Assembly (NCBI RefSeq): GCF_900010725.2
Contig: NZ_LR734877.1
Location: 105,430-169,429, forward strand
DNA: 64,000 nucleotides
Reading direction: 5' to 3'
From: Planktothrix serta PCC 8927
GTDB taxonomy: Bacteria; Cyanobacteriota; Cyanobacteriia; Cyanobacteriales; Microcoleaceae
Under the pieces are notes generated by a model, which worked only from the letters and a program-made list of their open reading frames with translations, was not told the DNA's origin and ran no database searches. This document shows, piece by piece, positions 1-11,359 of this stretch. Both the position numbers and the translations under genes were made by a program. Numbering within the stretch: the stretch's first letter is position 1; each line of letters starts with the position of its first letter.

Positions 1-1052
<1,052 letters not shown>

Positions 1053-1366
1053 TGATTCTCTTTTGTTTGTGATTAGTTCTTCTGCTGAATGGGTCAGTTT
1101 CCTTTCCCTCAAATCAGAAGTTCTAACTACGAACTACTGCCAGTTTTGTTTCTCTGCAATTTTCAAGGTTCTGTCTGGACTTGCTAGTCCAGCATTCTTG
1201 CTGATTTGGCTCACGCAAGGTGCTGAATTGTCCGTTTTTTTAAACCTGAGTTTAAGAGTTTGAAAGCTTCTGTCTAATTCATTGTTCTCGCACGACCTGG
1301 GATGACTTCTGAGGGTGCTAGATTTTGTTGGGATGTTCGCACTCTACCCAGAAGTAGGTCTCCCTA
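1053..1366 (-). other. 16S-23S internal transcribed spacer without tRNA
   Basis: This ~310-nt spacer holds the usual cyanobacterial landmarks on the minus strand. The D1-D1' helix is closed by GACCT/AGGTC at 1356-1360 and 1294-1298. A boxB-type hairpin has arms CAGCA and TGCTG at 1221-1225 and 1190-1194. The boxA antitermination motif GAACCTTGAAAATTGCAG is at about 1152-1171. No tRNA-Ile or tRNA-Ala could be recognised: there is no TTC-A-A-C T-loop and no CCA-proximal acceptor stem. Many cyanobacterial operons carry tRNA-Ile here, so this is a tRNA-less spacer type. Confidence 0.85.
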
Positions 1367-2857
<1,491 letters not shown>

Positions 2858-2879
2858 GAAGAATCTGTTGTTTTTGGCT

Positions 2880-2905
2880 CCAAAACTTGTTTCTCAAAGT
2901 TTTGG
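2880..2905 (-). other. rRNA leader hairpin
   Basis: A perfect 9-bp inverted repeat (CCAAAACTT / AAGTTTTGG) with an 8-nt loop lies 22 nt upstream of the 16S 5' end in the transcribed leader. Its place suggests a processing or antitermination stem of the pre-rRNA; this is inferred from position only. Confidence 0.55.
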
Positions 2906-3048
2906 AATTCTTTGCTTAATTTCAGAGTTTGTGTTAAACTCCTTGACTAAGACTGAATTCCTATGACGAGAAAAAATGTGTCAACTTGGCTTTCAAACTC
3001 TTAAGTTGTCCAGGTTCGGCGTGTCTTTTGTTTTTCGACACTCTTATC

Positions 3049-3077
3049 AATCTATCAGCTAGTTCTGGATTTGTCAA
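3049..3077 (-). promoter_or_regulatory. rRNA operon promoter (sigma-70/SigA type)
   Basis: On the minus strand a perfect -35 box TTGACA (3077-3072) is followed after exactly 17 nt by a -10 box TAGATT (3054-3049). It lies about 190 nt upstream of the 16S 5' end. Transcription would begin near 3042. A second, poorer TTGACA at about 2986-2981 lacks a good -10 box. The segment from here to 3330 holds no other gene and must also contain the divergent gcvT promoter, which I could not pinpoint. Confidence 0.75.
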
Positions 3078-3360
3078 CCCTTTTGCCAAAATATTTTTCG
3101 ATTGTCTTCTCTCCCTTGATTTAAAAGGGTTTTGGGTTTATTGGGGTTTAATATTTTTTATATAAATATAAATATCGCAATCCTAAATCGGTTGTCATCA
3201 TTGCAGACCTGGATGAAATCACTGAACGTCCATTCTGAGATGGCTTTTTGTCTTTTGCCCGGAAATTTTCAAAACCCATCATTATATATAGGGTTAACAG
3301 TATGATAGTCAAACAGGAAAAATACAACGATTGACCCAAAACCCCATCTTCACCCAACGG

Positions 3361-3400
3361 TCAACAGCTAACAGTCAACAGTCAACAGTCAACAGTCAAC
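3361..3400 (+). repeat. Heptameric tandem repeat (TCAACAG)n
   Basis: Four to five tandem copies of the heptamer TCAACAG, one degenerate (CTAACAG), end six bases before the gcvT ATG. Short tandemly repeated heptamers are a known feature of filamentous cyanobacteria. This one sits in the 5' leader, so it could affect translation initiation. Confidence 0.85.
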
Positions 3401-3405
3401 ATCCC

Positions 3406-4527
3406 ATGTCAACGACCTTTTCTCGTACTCCTTTATATAACGTCTCGGTTGAGTTCAATGGCCGCATGGTGCCTTTTGCGGGTTGGGAAATGGCGGTTCA
3501 GTTTACAGGAATTAGCCGAGAACATGAAGCCGTCCGACAAGCGGTGGGAATGTTTGATATTTCCCACATGGGTAAATTTATGCTGCGAGGGGAACGTCTG
3601 ATTGATGCTTTACAAGCTCTTGTTCCCTCAGATTTGAGCCGTTTACAACCCGGTGAAGCCCAATATAGTGTTTTATTAAATGTCCAGGGCAAAATTTTAG
3701 ACGATATTATTTTTTATGATCAAGGCATTGATCCAGTGACAAATCTGTCCCAAGGGCTAATGATTGTGAATGCGGCGACTAAATCACGGGATAAAGCTTG
3801 GATTAGTGCCCATATTGAGGATCAAGGGGTAACATTAGAGGACTTATCCAGAGATCAAGTCTTATTAGCTGTTCAGGGGCCACAAGCTGAAGCTACATTA
3901 CAACCCTTGGTCAAGGATGATCTTTCTCAGGTTAAATTTTTTGGTCATATTAATACAACAATTTTGGGAAAACCTGCGTTTATTGCCCGCACAGGATACA
4001 CCGGAGAAGATGGATTTGAAATTATGGTGGCTCCTGATATCGGTATTGAATTATGGCAAAATTTAGCCGCAGCAGGTGTAATTCCTTGTGGTTTAGGAGC
4101 CAGAGATACCCTACGTTTAGAAGCAGCAATGGCTTTATATGGGCAAGATATTGATTTAACCACAACTCCTTTAGAAGCGGGTTTAGGTTGGGTTATTCAT
4201 TGGGAAACGAAAGGTAAATTTATTGGTCGTCGCGCCTTAGAACAACAAAAAGCGAATGGTGTTACTCAAAAATTAGTCGGGTTAGAAATGCAAGGACGAC
4301 ATATTGCGCGTCACGGATATCCGGTTTTATTTAATAGTGAAAGAGTGGGAGAAATTACCAGTGGTACTTTATCCCCAACGTTAGGAAAAGCGATTTCAAT
4401 GGCCTATGTTCCCGCAGAATTATCCAAAATTGGTCAATTCTTAGACATTGAAATTCGCGGTAAAACCTACCCCGCAACTGTTGTTAAACGTCCCTTTTAT
4501 CGTTCTCCTCATCGTCCTAAGAAATAA
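3406..4527 (+). CDS. gcvT: Glycine cleavage system T protein (aminomethyltransferase)
   Basis: GcvT takes the aminomethyl group from the lipoylated H protein, passes the methylene to tetrahydrofolate and releases ammonia. In cyanobacteria it serves photorespiratory glycine catabolism. The product begins TPLYNVSVEFNGRMVPFAGW and carries the family segments GMFDISHMGKF, RTGYTGEDGFEI and a C-terminal GYVP-like AYVPAE block. The length of 373 residues is normal. The frame stays open upstream to a TTG at 3331, but those extra 25 residues are low-complexity (SQQSTVNSQ) and encoded by the heptamer repeat, so the ATG at 3406 is preferred. Other glycine cleavage genes are not in the window. Confidence 0.95.
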   Translation: MSTTFSRTPLYNVSVEFNGRMVPFAGWEMAVQFTGISREHEAVRQAVGMFDISHMGKFMLRGERLIDALQALVPSDLSRLQPGEAQYSVLLNVQGKILDDIIFYDQGIDPVTNLSQGLMIVNAATKSRDKAWISAHIEDQGVTLEDLSRDQVLLAVQGPQAEATLQPLVKDDLSQVKFFGHINTTILGKPAFIARTGYTGEDGFEIMVAPDIGIELWQNLAAAGVIPCGLGARDTLRLEAAMALYGQDIDLTTTPLEAGLGWVIHWETKGKFIGRRALEQQKANGVTQKLVGLEMQGRHIARHGYPVLFNSERVGEITSGTLSPTLGKAISMAYVPAELSKIGQFLDIEIRGKTYPATVVKRPFYRSPHRPKK

Positions 4528-4560
4528 GCACTCCTGAGCAGTGGCTAACCGTCAACAGCC

Positions 4561-4590
4561 TGTAGAGACGTTGCATGCAACGTCTCTACA
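4561..4590. repeat. 30-bp perfect palindrome, copy 1
   Basis: A perfect palindrome with arm TGTAGAGACGTTG and centre CATG, flanked by TCAACAG heptamers. It shares 13-nt arms with copies at 6948-6977 and 38242-38271, but the central four bases differ. It lies between gcvT and the next rightward gene. Confidence 0.85.
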
Positions 4591-4613
4591 GAGTCAACAG
4601 TCAACAGCCAACT

Positions 4614-5042
4614 ATGAAATTACTGACGATTGGATGGCGGGAATGGGTGGCGTTACCGAGTTTGGGGATTGGACAAATTAAAACCAAAATTGATACAGGT
4701 GCGCGTTCATCGAGTTTACACGCTTTTGATATTCAGATTGTTGAATTTCAGGGTAAACAACGAATTCGGTTTAAAGTACATCCCATCCAACGCGATACAA
4801 TCAATACGGTTAGTGCTGAAGTAGACTTACTAGAATATCGTCCCGTCCGTAATTCTGGCGGACAGACGGAATTAAGACCTGTGATTTTAACGGATATTGA
4901 ACTGATGGGAAAACGATGGTTAATTGAATTAACTTTAACAAATCGAGATGCGATGGGATTTCGGATGCTATTAGGAAGACAAGCAATCAGAGGACAGTTT
5001 TTAATTGATTGTCGTCAATCCTTTTTAAGTAATTCTAAATAG
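4614..5042 (+). CDS. RimK-associated retropepsin-like ("ATP-dependent zinc protease") protein
   Basis: The product of about 142 residues starts MKLLTIGWREWVALPSLGI and has the aspartic-protease-like signature IDTGARSSSLHA near residues 25-36, then MLLGRQAIRG near the C-terminus. This matches the COG4067/RimB family of small retropepsin-like proteins, which is usually encoded next to RimK. The ATG at 4614 is chosen over an upstream start at 4575 because the longer version is encoded by repeat sequence. The gene lies 36 bp before rimK, so the two are probably co-transcribed. A role in trimming glutamate tails added by RimK is inferred from the family. Confidence 0.8.
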   Translation: MKLLTIGWREWVALPSLGIGQIKTKIDTGARSSSLHAFDIQIVEFQGKQRIRFKVHPIQRDTINTVSAEVDLLEYRPVRNSGGQTELRPVILTDIELMGKRWLIELTLTNRDAMGFRMLLGRQAIRGQFLIDCRQSFLSNSK

Positions 5043-5078
5043 AGCAGAAAACCCAACAGTTTAACGGTATTGATTGTT

Positions 5079-5987
5079 ATGAAAATTGCGATCTTATCCC
5101 AAGATAGTTCCCTATATTCTACCAGAAGACTGAGAAAAGCCGGGGAACAACGGGGTCATGAGATACAGATTATTGATTATTTAAGATGTCATATTTCGAT
5201 TACTTCCCCGAATCCAACTGTTATTTATGAAGGGAATGATTTAGAAGAATTTGATGCAATTATTCCTAGAATAGGCGCGTCAAAAACATTTTATGGAACG
5301 GTAATTGTCCGTCAGTTTGAACTCATGGGAGTGTTTACCTTAAATGAATCCCAAGGGATTGCACGTTCCCGTGATAAATTATATGCTTTACAAGGGTTGG
5401 CGAAAGAAGGAATTCGTTTACCGAAAACCGGATTTACCACTTCTATTAAAGATATTGATAGTTTAATTAAACTTGTGGGGGGTGCTCCTTTAATTGTTAA
5501 ACTATTAGCAGGAACTCAAGGCATGGGGGTAATTTTAGCTGATAGTTATCAATCTGCTAAATCGATTATTGAAGCTTTTCAAGGGTTAAATATTGATGTT
5601 TTAGTGCAAGAATTTATTCATGAAGCAGATGGTTCAGATTTGCGCTGTTTAGTGATTGGGGATAAAGTTGTGGCGGCGATGAAACGACTCAGCAACCCTG
5701 GAGAATTTCGCGCTAATTTACATCGAGGAGGGAAAGCTGAAAATGTTAAATTAACCGCAGAAGAACGTAATATGGCGATTAAAGCCGCAAAAGTGATGGG
5801 ATTAAAAGTTGCAGGCGTTGATCTAATTCGTTCCCATAAGGGGCCGTTGGTTTTAGAGGTAAATTCATCCCCTGGATTAGAAGGAATTGAAACCATTACG
5901 GGTATTGATGTTTCGGATAAAATTATTGAATTTTTGGAGAAAAATGCCATGAAAGGAAAAGTAGAGAAAGCTGAGGGTAAAAATTAG
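5079..5987 (+). CDS. rimK: RimK-family ATP-grasp glutamate ligase
   Basis: RimK adds glutamate residues to the C-terminus of ribosomal protein S6 with ATP. The product has an N-terminal pre-ATP-grasp region ([18 protein letters not shown]), a long ATP-grasp domain with [14 protein letters not shown] as the glycine-rich loop, and the metal-binding [15 protein letters not shown] segment. The length of 302 residues is normal. ATG 5079 is used; a TTG three codons upstream is possible. It is paired with the retropepsin-like gene and ends 2 bp before a strong hairpin. Confidence 0.93.
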   Translation: MKIAILSQDSSLYSTRRLRKAGEQRGHEIQIIDYLRCHISITSPNPTVIYEGNDLEEFDAIIPRIGASKTFYGTVIVRQFELMGVFTLNESQGIARSRDKLYALQGLAKEGIRLPKTGFTTSIKDIDSLIKLVGGAPLIVKLLAGTQGMGVILADSYQSAKSIIEAFQGLNIDVLVQEFIHEADGSDLRCLVIGDKVVAAMKRLSNPGEFRANLHRGGKAENVKLTAEERNMAIKAAKVMGLKVAGVDLIRSHKGPLVLEVNSSPGLEGIETITGIDVSDKIIEFLEKNAMKGKVEKAEGKN

Positions 5988-5988
5988 A

Positions 5989-6030
5989 AGCGATCGCTTT
6001 TTTGTTATTTGTTATCAAAAAGCGATCGCT
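5989..6030 (+). terminator. Hairpin built from two HIP1 octamers
   Basis: A 14-bp perfect inverted repeat (AGCGATCGCTTTTT / AAAAAGCGATCGCT) with a 14-nt loop starts right after the rimK stop codon. Both arms contain GCGATCGC. It probably ends the rimK transcript, although the T-run lies inside the stem. Confidence 0.6.
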
Positions 6031-6116
6031 TTGCTATAATTATTAAAATAATTTTATGAAACAGACTTTTTTAATCAAGAGTATGTTAAAATGTTAAACA
6101 ACGGAGGTACAACAAA

Positions 6117-6899
6117 ATGGCACTAACGGCTCAACAGATCGCAGACTTAATGCCGGATACCAGTCAATTAGAAAGTGATGAACCGGAGATGGAAAGTTCT
6201 TTACATTATTTACAATTAGCTTTATTGGTTTCTGGTTTAGATTGGCTCTGGCGAGATCGAGAGGATTATTTTATTGGGGCTAATTTAACCGTTTATTATA
6301 GTCAACAACAACTCAAAAATCGAGAATTTAGAGGCCCAGATTTTTTTGTTGCCAAAAATACAGCCAAACGTCCGCGTCGGTCTTGGGTCGTTTGGCAAGA
6401 AGACGGTAAATATCCTGATATCATTATCGAATTGCTCTCAGATTCTACCGCTAAAGTTGATCGACAAGAAAAGAAAATTCTCTATCAAAATCGGTTTAGA
6501 ACCCCTGAATATTTCTGGTTTTCTCCCGAAGATTTAGAATTAGCTGGATTTCGCTTAAGCGGGGAAGACTATCAACCCATTTTGATTAATGAATTGGGGT
6601 TATTATGGAGTGATGTATTAGGGTTAAATTTGGGAATTTATAACAATCAATTGCGTTATTTTAGTCCAGAAGGTGAATTAATTCCCACTCCAGAAGAAGC
6701 CGCACTCCAAGCTCAAACTTTCGCAGAAACCGAACGTCAACGGGCTGAACAGGAATGTCAACGAGCCGAACAGGAACGTCAACGAGCCGAAACCGAACAT
6801 CAACGGGCCGAAACCGAACATCAACGGGCCGAAACCGAACGTCAACGAGCCGAACGTTTAGCCGAACAACTGAGAGCATTGGGGATTAATCCCGACTAA
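6117..6899 (+). CDS. Uma2 family (DUF820) putative endonuclease with coiled-coil tail
   Basis: Residues from about 40 to 175 match the Uma2/DUF820 PD-(D/E)XK fold common in cyanobacteria: RGPDFFVA, then PDIIIELLSDST and YWFSPEDLELAGFRL. The C-terminal ~60 residues are a heptad array (QRAETEHQRAETE and variants) predicted to form a coiled coil. The start follows an excellent ribosome-binding site (ACGGAGGT). These proteins are numerous in cyanobacteria and their targets are unknown. Nuclease activity is inferred from the fold. Confidence 0.85.
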   Translation: MALTAQQIADLMPDTSQLESDEPEMESSLHYLQLALLVSGLDWLWRDREDYFIGANLTVYYSQQQLKNREFRGPDFFVAKNTAKRPRRSWVVWQEDGKYPDIIIELLSDSTAKVDRQEKKILYQNRFRTPEYFWFSPEDLELAGFRLSGEDYQPILINELGLLWSDVLGLNLGIYNNQLRYFSPEGELIPTPEEAALQAQTFAETERQRAEQECQRAEQERQRAETEHQRAETEHQRAETERQRAERLAEQLRALGINPD

Positions 6900-6947
6900 G
6901 TAGGCCAAACTATTTGATTCTCAAAATCAAAGAATTCTTCATACCTC

Positions 6948-6977
6948 TGTAGAGACGTTGTATACAACGTCTCTACA
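6948..6977. repeat. 30-bp perfect palindrome, copy 2
   Basis: Same 13-nt arms as copy 1 (TGTAGAGACGTTG) with centre TATA, and still a perfect palindrome. Pairing extends outward to about 6944-6981 with one G-T wobble. It lies downstream of the Uma2 gene and may act as its terminator. Confidence 0.85.
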
Positions 6978-7060
6978 GGGGTATTTGTCGTTCAAGAGAA
7001 GCCGAAGATGAGAAAGGCGGGTTATAATTTGTTACGGAAGTTAGCAAAACTATAAGTTTT

Positions 7061-7390
7061 ATGAGTAAACCCGCCGTGAATTCGTTTTTTGTAGGTCGCG
7101 CCTTAGCGGAAGGACTGTACGAACAACTGGGAAACAGTCTGGCCAACTTCCTGAGTGAACTGGGGAAATTTGACGCCGAGCAGAAAGAAAATCTGCGACA
7201 ATTTACCCAACAAGTGATGGAACGCGCCTGTCAAGAAGCCGGAACTGTTGTCACAGACAGTCCCTCCTCCTTTAACTCCCCATCCTTTAACGGTGAACCT
7301 GTAGATTTACAAGCCACCATTGACGAACTGAGGGCGGAAGTGGCGGAATTGCGCTCCGAACTCCAACGGTATCGTAATCGTACCGTGTAA
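7061..7390 (+). CDS. Conserved cyanobacterial small helical protein (DUF6825-like)
   Basis: A 109-residue soluble protein. Residues 1-60 are predicted helical (GRALAEGLYEQLGNSLANFL, then DAEQKENLRQFTQQVMERA). A Ser/Pro/Asn-rich linker follows, then a C-terminal heptad segment (LRAEVAELRSELQRYR) that looks like a short coiled coil. I recognise the overall type from cyanobacterial genomes and tentatively place it in DUF6825; no function is known to me. It lies 58 bp upstream of the AarF-like kinase gene. Confidence 0.7.
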   Translation: MSKPAVNSFFVGRALAEGLYEQLGNSLANFLSELGKFDAEQKENLRQFTQQVMERACQEAGTVVTDSPSSFNSPSFNGEPVDLQATIDELRAEVAELRSELQRYRNRTV

Positions 7391-7447
7391 ACTCTCTTGT
7401 AGTAAAAGTCACGGGATTATTGGGTCAACTTAATTTTGGAAACGGTC

Positions 7448-9205
7448 GTGTCTGTTAATAACTCAATTCGGGGTTCCGATTCGGAGCAACGGATTCATCC
7501 GCCTTCAGTAACTCCCCCTCGCAAAAATTATGGGGGAAAAGCTTACCGTTGGAACCGCAAAAATTATTCCCGTCAACGACGTTTTATTGATATTTGGACG
7601 TTTGTATTGACGTGGTTAACTTGGTTGTGGATCGATAGTAAAAAATGGAGTTACCGGGGCGGTTTTACCGAAGAAAAAAAGAATGCTCGTCGTCGAGCGC
7701 AAGCGATTTGGGTAAGGGAAACCTTTTTAGAGTTAGGGCCAACATTTATTAAAGTTGGACAATTATTTTCCACCCGTGCCGATTTATTTCCCATAGAATA
7801 TGTAGAAGAACTCTCCAAACTCCAAGATAAAGTTCCCGCTTTCAGTTATGAACAAGCCGAGGAAATTATCCTAGAAGATCTGGGTAAAACCGTTCAAGAT
7901 TTATTCCAAAATTTTGATCCGATTCCCTTAGCGGCAGCAAGTCTGGGTCAAGTTCACAGAGCCCAACTGCATTCCGGTGCAGATGTGGTGGTTAAAGTTC
8001 AGCGCCCTGGACTGAACAAATTATTTGAAATTGATTTAGGCATTCTGCGAGGTATTGCCCGTTATTTCCAGAATCATCCTCGTTGGGGTAAAGGTCGAGA
8101 TTGGGTCGGTATTTATGACGAATGTTGTCGGATTTTGTGGTTAGAAATCGACTATCTAAATGAAGGTCGAAATGCTGATACTTTCCGACGCAATTTTCGT
8201 AATTGTGATTGGGTAAAAGTGCCACGAGTTTCTTGGCAATATACCGCCCCCAGGGTTCTGACCTTAGAATATATTCCAGGGATTAAAATCAGCAATTATG
8301 AAGCCTTGGAAGCATCAGGACTCGATCGCAAAGAACTCGCCCAAATGGGAGCTAAAGCTTATTTACAACAACTCCTAAATCATGGCTTTTTCCATGCCGA
8401 TCCCCACCCCGGTAATATTGCCGTTAGTCCCGGTGGCGAACTGATTTTTTATGATTTTGGCATGATGGGACAAATTACCTCTAATCTGCGGGAAAAACTC
8501 ATGGAAACCCTATTTGGGATTACTCAAAAAGATGGGGATCGGGTGATGAAATCCTTGATTGCGGTCGGAGCACTCGCACCAACGGGGGATATGGGGCCAG
8601 TGCGTCGGTCGATTCAATATATGTTGGATAACTTTATGGATCAACCCTTTGAAAATCAATCCATTGCCTCCATCAGTGATGATCTTTATGAAATTGCTTA
8701 TGACCAACCCTTTCGATTTCCCGCAACCTTTACCTTTGTAATGCGGGCATTTTCCACCTTAGAAGGAGTAGGAAAAGGACTCGACCCCGAATTTAACTTT
8801 ATGGAGGTGGCACAGCCGTTTGCCATACAACTTATGTCTGATGGAAATCTGCCCAATACCGCCAATAGTATTTTTAATGAAATCAGCCGCCAAGCGGTTC
8901 AAGTCAGTTCCTCGGCTTTGGGTTTACCGGGACGCATTGAAGATACCCTGGAAAAACTCGAACAGGGAGATATCCGAATGCGGGTTCGTCTGGCGGAAAC
9001 CGACCGGGTATTAAGACGGGTGAGCAATGTCCAAATGGGAACAAATTACGCTGTCCTGATCAGTGCCTTCACTCTATCAGCTACACTGTTATTGATTAGT
9101 GATCAGGTGGGATTAGCTCTTGTTGTACTCTTCTTAGCATTGGCGATGGGGATTGCTTTCTTGAGATTGTTGCGACGGATTGATCGTTTGGATCGGATGA
9201 TGTAA
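7448..9205 (+). CDS. AarF/ABC1/UbiB family atypical kinase
   Basis: This protein-kinase-like family affects quinone and prenyl-lipid metabolism in bacteria and plastids. It shows the family KxGQ motif (FIKVGQLFSTRADLFP), the alanine-rich nucleotide loop AAASLGQVHRAQL, the VVKVQRPG lysine, the catalytic HADPHPGNI and the metal-binding YDFGMMG. The C-terminus has two hydrophobic helices (LISAFTLSATLLLIS and ALVVLFLALAMGIAFL). The length of about 585 residues is normal. The GTG at 7448, preceded by GGAAA, is taken as start; a TTG at 7436 is the alternative. The ATPase substrate is unknown. Confidence 0.92.
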   Translation: MSVNNSIRGSDSEQRIHPPSVTPPRKNYGGKAYRWNRKNYSRQRRFIDIWTFVLTWLTWLWIDSKKWSYRGGFTEEKKNARRRAQAIWVRETFLELGPTFIKVGQLFSTRADLFPIEYVEELSKLQDKVPAFSYEQAEEIILEDLGKTVQDLFQNFDPIPLAAASLGQVHRAQLHSGADVVVKVQRPGLNKLFEIDLGILRGIARYFQNHPRWGKGRDWVGIYDECCRILWLEIDYLNEGRNADTFRRNFRNCDWVKVPRVSWQYTAPRVLTLEYIPGIKISNYEALEASGLDRKELAQMGAKAYLQQLLNHGFFHADPHPGNIAVSPGGELIFYDFGMMGQITSNLREKLMETLFGITQKDGDRVMKSLIAVGALAPTGDMGPVRRSIQYMLDNFMDQPFENQSIASISDDLYEIAYDQPFRFPATFTFVMRAFSTLEGVGKGLDPEFNFMEVAQPFAIQLMSDGNLPNTANSIFNEISRQAVQVSSSALGLPGRIEDTLEKLEQGDIRMRVRLAETDRVLRRVSNVQMGTNYAVLISAFTLSATLLLISDQVGLALVVLFLALAMGIAFLRLLRRIDRLDRMM

Positions 9206-9356
9206 ACCCTTAATCCGGTAGTCACATCAACGATGACTTTTAGAGTCAGAGATTTTTCGATGTCGCGCCGCACTTCTAACCCACTCTCAATCGCAGATAT
9301 TGGAAAATTTTAGAATAAAACCCTCTGGGGAGTTAGAGGTTAACTCATATTTGTTT

Positions 9357-10097
9357 ATGAAACGTTATTTCGCTGGGATGACGGATACAGGCAATGTTCG
9401 CAACGTCAACCAAGATGCTTACTATATTGATCCTGAAGGCCGTTTTTTCATTGTCGCTGATGGCATGGGTGGACACGCCGGAGGTCAAGAGGCGAGTTTG
9501 ATGGCTACTCAAACCATTAAAGAATACATCCTTGAGCATTGGGATAGTTCTGATCAATCCCCCATTCTGCTCAAAAATGCGTTTGTAGCTGCCAATAACG
9601 CCATTTTAAAGGATCAGCAAAAACATCCTGAACGCTCGGATATGGGAACAACGGGGGTTGTAGCTTTATTCCGCGAAGATGAGGAGAATCCTTGGTTTGC
9701 CAATGTCGGAGATTCCCGTTTATATCGTTTACGCGGACATCAGTTACAACAAATTACCGAAGATCAAACTTGGGTGGCTCAAGCGGTGAAACGCAATGCC
9801 TTAACTCCTGATGAAGCTCGGACTCATCCTTGGCGTCATGTTCTGTCTCAGTGTTTGGGACGCGAAGATCTGGCGGAAATTAGTATTGATCAGATGGATG
9901 TCCAGCCGGGAGATCGCCTGTTATTATGCAGTGATGGGTTGACCGAAGAACTCGCCGATACGATCATTGCTTCTAATCTCAAATCGATCCGAGCTTGTGA
10001 AACAGCAGCCACTGCTTTAATCAAAGCCGCCAAAGATCGGGAGGGACGGGACAATATTACGGTGATTATTATAGCGGTGGGCTCCTTAGACAGTTAA
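9357..10097 (+). CDS. PP2C-family serine/threonine protein phosphatase
   Basis: A stand-alone PP2C phosphatase of 246 residues. It contains GMTDTGNVRNVNQD at the N-terminus, the metal-binding VADGMGGHAGGQ, GDSRLYRLRG, LCSDGLTEEL and the C-terminal DREGRDNITVI. These give the full metal-coordinating aspartate set of the bacterial Stp/PrpC type. The ATG at 9357 lies directly before the conserved start; the open frame reaches a TTG at 9300 whose added residues do not look conserved. It probably counteracts Ser/Thr kinases not encoded here. Confidence 0.92.
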   Translation: MKRYFAGMTDTGNVRNVNQDAYYIDPEGRFFIVADGMGGHAGGQEASLMATQTIKEYILEHWDSSDQSPILLKNAFVAANNAILKDQQKHPERSDMGTTGVVALFREDEENPWFANVGDSRLYRLRGHQLQQITEDQTWVAQAVKRNALTPDEARTHPWRHVLSQCLGREDLAEISIDQMDVQPGDRLLLCSDGLTEELADTIIASNLKSIRACETAATALIKAAKDREGRDNITVIIIAVGSLDS

Positions 10098-10110
10098 TCC
10101 CTGGTAATTG

Positions 10111-11256
10111 ATGATGCGTGTGATCGGTTTGATCAGTGGAACTTCGGTGGATGGGATTGATGCGGCTCTGGTTGAGATTACAGGATCTCAAAGGGATTTG
10201 AAGGTGGAATTCTTGACGGGAGCAACTTACCCCTATCCTTCGGAGTTGCGATCGCAAATTTTGCAGGTGTGCAGTGGAACACCCCTTTCAATACTAGAAT
10301 TGGCTGCATTGGATGATGCGATCGCCCAGGCTTTTGCCGAAGCCGCCTTAAGCTTACAACAGTCCTCTGAACCTGCTGAACTCATTGGCTCCCACGGTCA
10401 AACGGTGTTTCATCGTCCTCCCATCGGGGATCAACTGGGTTACAGTCTACAACTGGGACGAGGGGAAGTGATTGCCCATTTAACGGGTTTAGTAACGGTG
10501 AGTAACTTTCGGCGGGCGGATATTGCCGCCGGAGGTCACGGGGCCCCCCTGGTTCCGATTCTTGATGCTTGTCTGCTTCGCCATCGAGAATATAATCGCT
10601 GTATTCAAAATATTGGCGGAATTGGCAATGTCACCTATCTCCCTAAAACGGACAATCAGATCTTAGGTTGGGACACTGGGCCGGGAAATACCTTACTGGA
10701 TTTAGCGGTACAATATTTTTCTCAAGGGACTCAAACCTATGACCAAGATGGGGCTTGGGCGGCGATGGGAACGCCCTATATGCCTTTAGTTGAAACCTGG
10801 TTACAGCAAGATTTTTTTCAACAACCGCCTCCAAAATCAACGGGACGAGAATTATTTGGCTGGGAATATTGGCAACGGTGTTTAAGGGAAATGGAACCCT
10901 ATAATTTAAGTCCCGCCGATGTTTTAGCCACATTAACCGAATTAACAGCGACTTCGATTTATCAGAGTTATTGTCAATTTTTGCCGCAGTTACCCGATCA
11001 GGTTTTATTGTGTGGAGGGGGTAGTCATAACCGCTATTTACAACATCGGTTACAAACTTTATTGACTCCTATTCCTGTGTTTTCGACTTCCGAACTAGGC
11101 TTAAATGCTGATTTTAAAGAAGCAATCACCTTTGCTGTTTTAGCTAAGGAGCGATTATTAGGAAACCCGGTCAATTTATCCTCGGTAACGGGGGCAGCCT
11201 CTGAGGTTTTACTGGGAGAAATTCATACCGTCTTGACTCCGAACATGATACGATAA
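10111..11256 (+). CDS. anmK: Anhydro-N-acetylmuramic acid kinase
   Basis: AnmK converts 1,6-anhydro-MurNAc from cell-wall recycling to MurNAc-6-phosphate. The N-terminus [17 protein letters not shown] is the family ATP-binding signature, followed by [35 protein letters not shown] and LLCGGGSHN. The length of about 381 residues is normal. Two adjacent ATGs (10111 and 10114) follow the PP2C stop by 13 bp, so the genes are probably co-transcribed. Confidence 0.94.
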   Translation: MMRVIGLISGTSVDGIDAALVEITGSQRDLKVEFLTGATYPYPSELRSQILQVCSGTPLSILELAALDDAIAQAFAEAALSLQQSSEPAELIGSHGQTVFHRPPIGDQLGYSLQLGRGEVIAHLTGLVTVSNFRRADIAAGGHGAPLVPILDACLLRHREYNRCIQNIGGIGNVTYLPKTDNQILGWDTGPGNTLLDLAVQYFSQGTQTYDQDGAWAAMGTPYMPLVETWLQQDFFQQPPPKSTGRELFGWEYWQRCLREMEPYNLSPADVLATLTELTATSIYQSYCQFLPQLPDQVLLCGGGSHNRYLQHRLQTLLTPIPVFSTSELGLNADFKEAITFAVLAKERLLGNPVNLSSVTGAASEVLLGEIHTVLTPNMIR

Positions 11257-11359
11257 TAATAAAGAAATTAAAGAGATAACATTCACATCTCCTACAACGA
11301 AAGTTGTGTTTTCTTGGGGGTTGAAAAGTTTTAGTCTGGGTGCGAATAAGGGTGGGACT

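Noticed and set aside
1053-1366. tRNA-Ile in the rRNA spacer
   Set aside because: No cloverleaf, T-loop or anticodon arm could be found on the minus strand.
2981-2986. Second rRNA promoter with TTGACA
   Set aside because: No acceptable -10 box at 16-18 nt.
3331-3405. N-terminal extension of gcvT from TTG 3331
   Set aside because: The added residues are low-complexity and encoded by a heptamer repeat.
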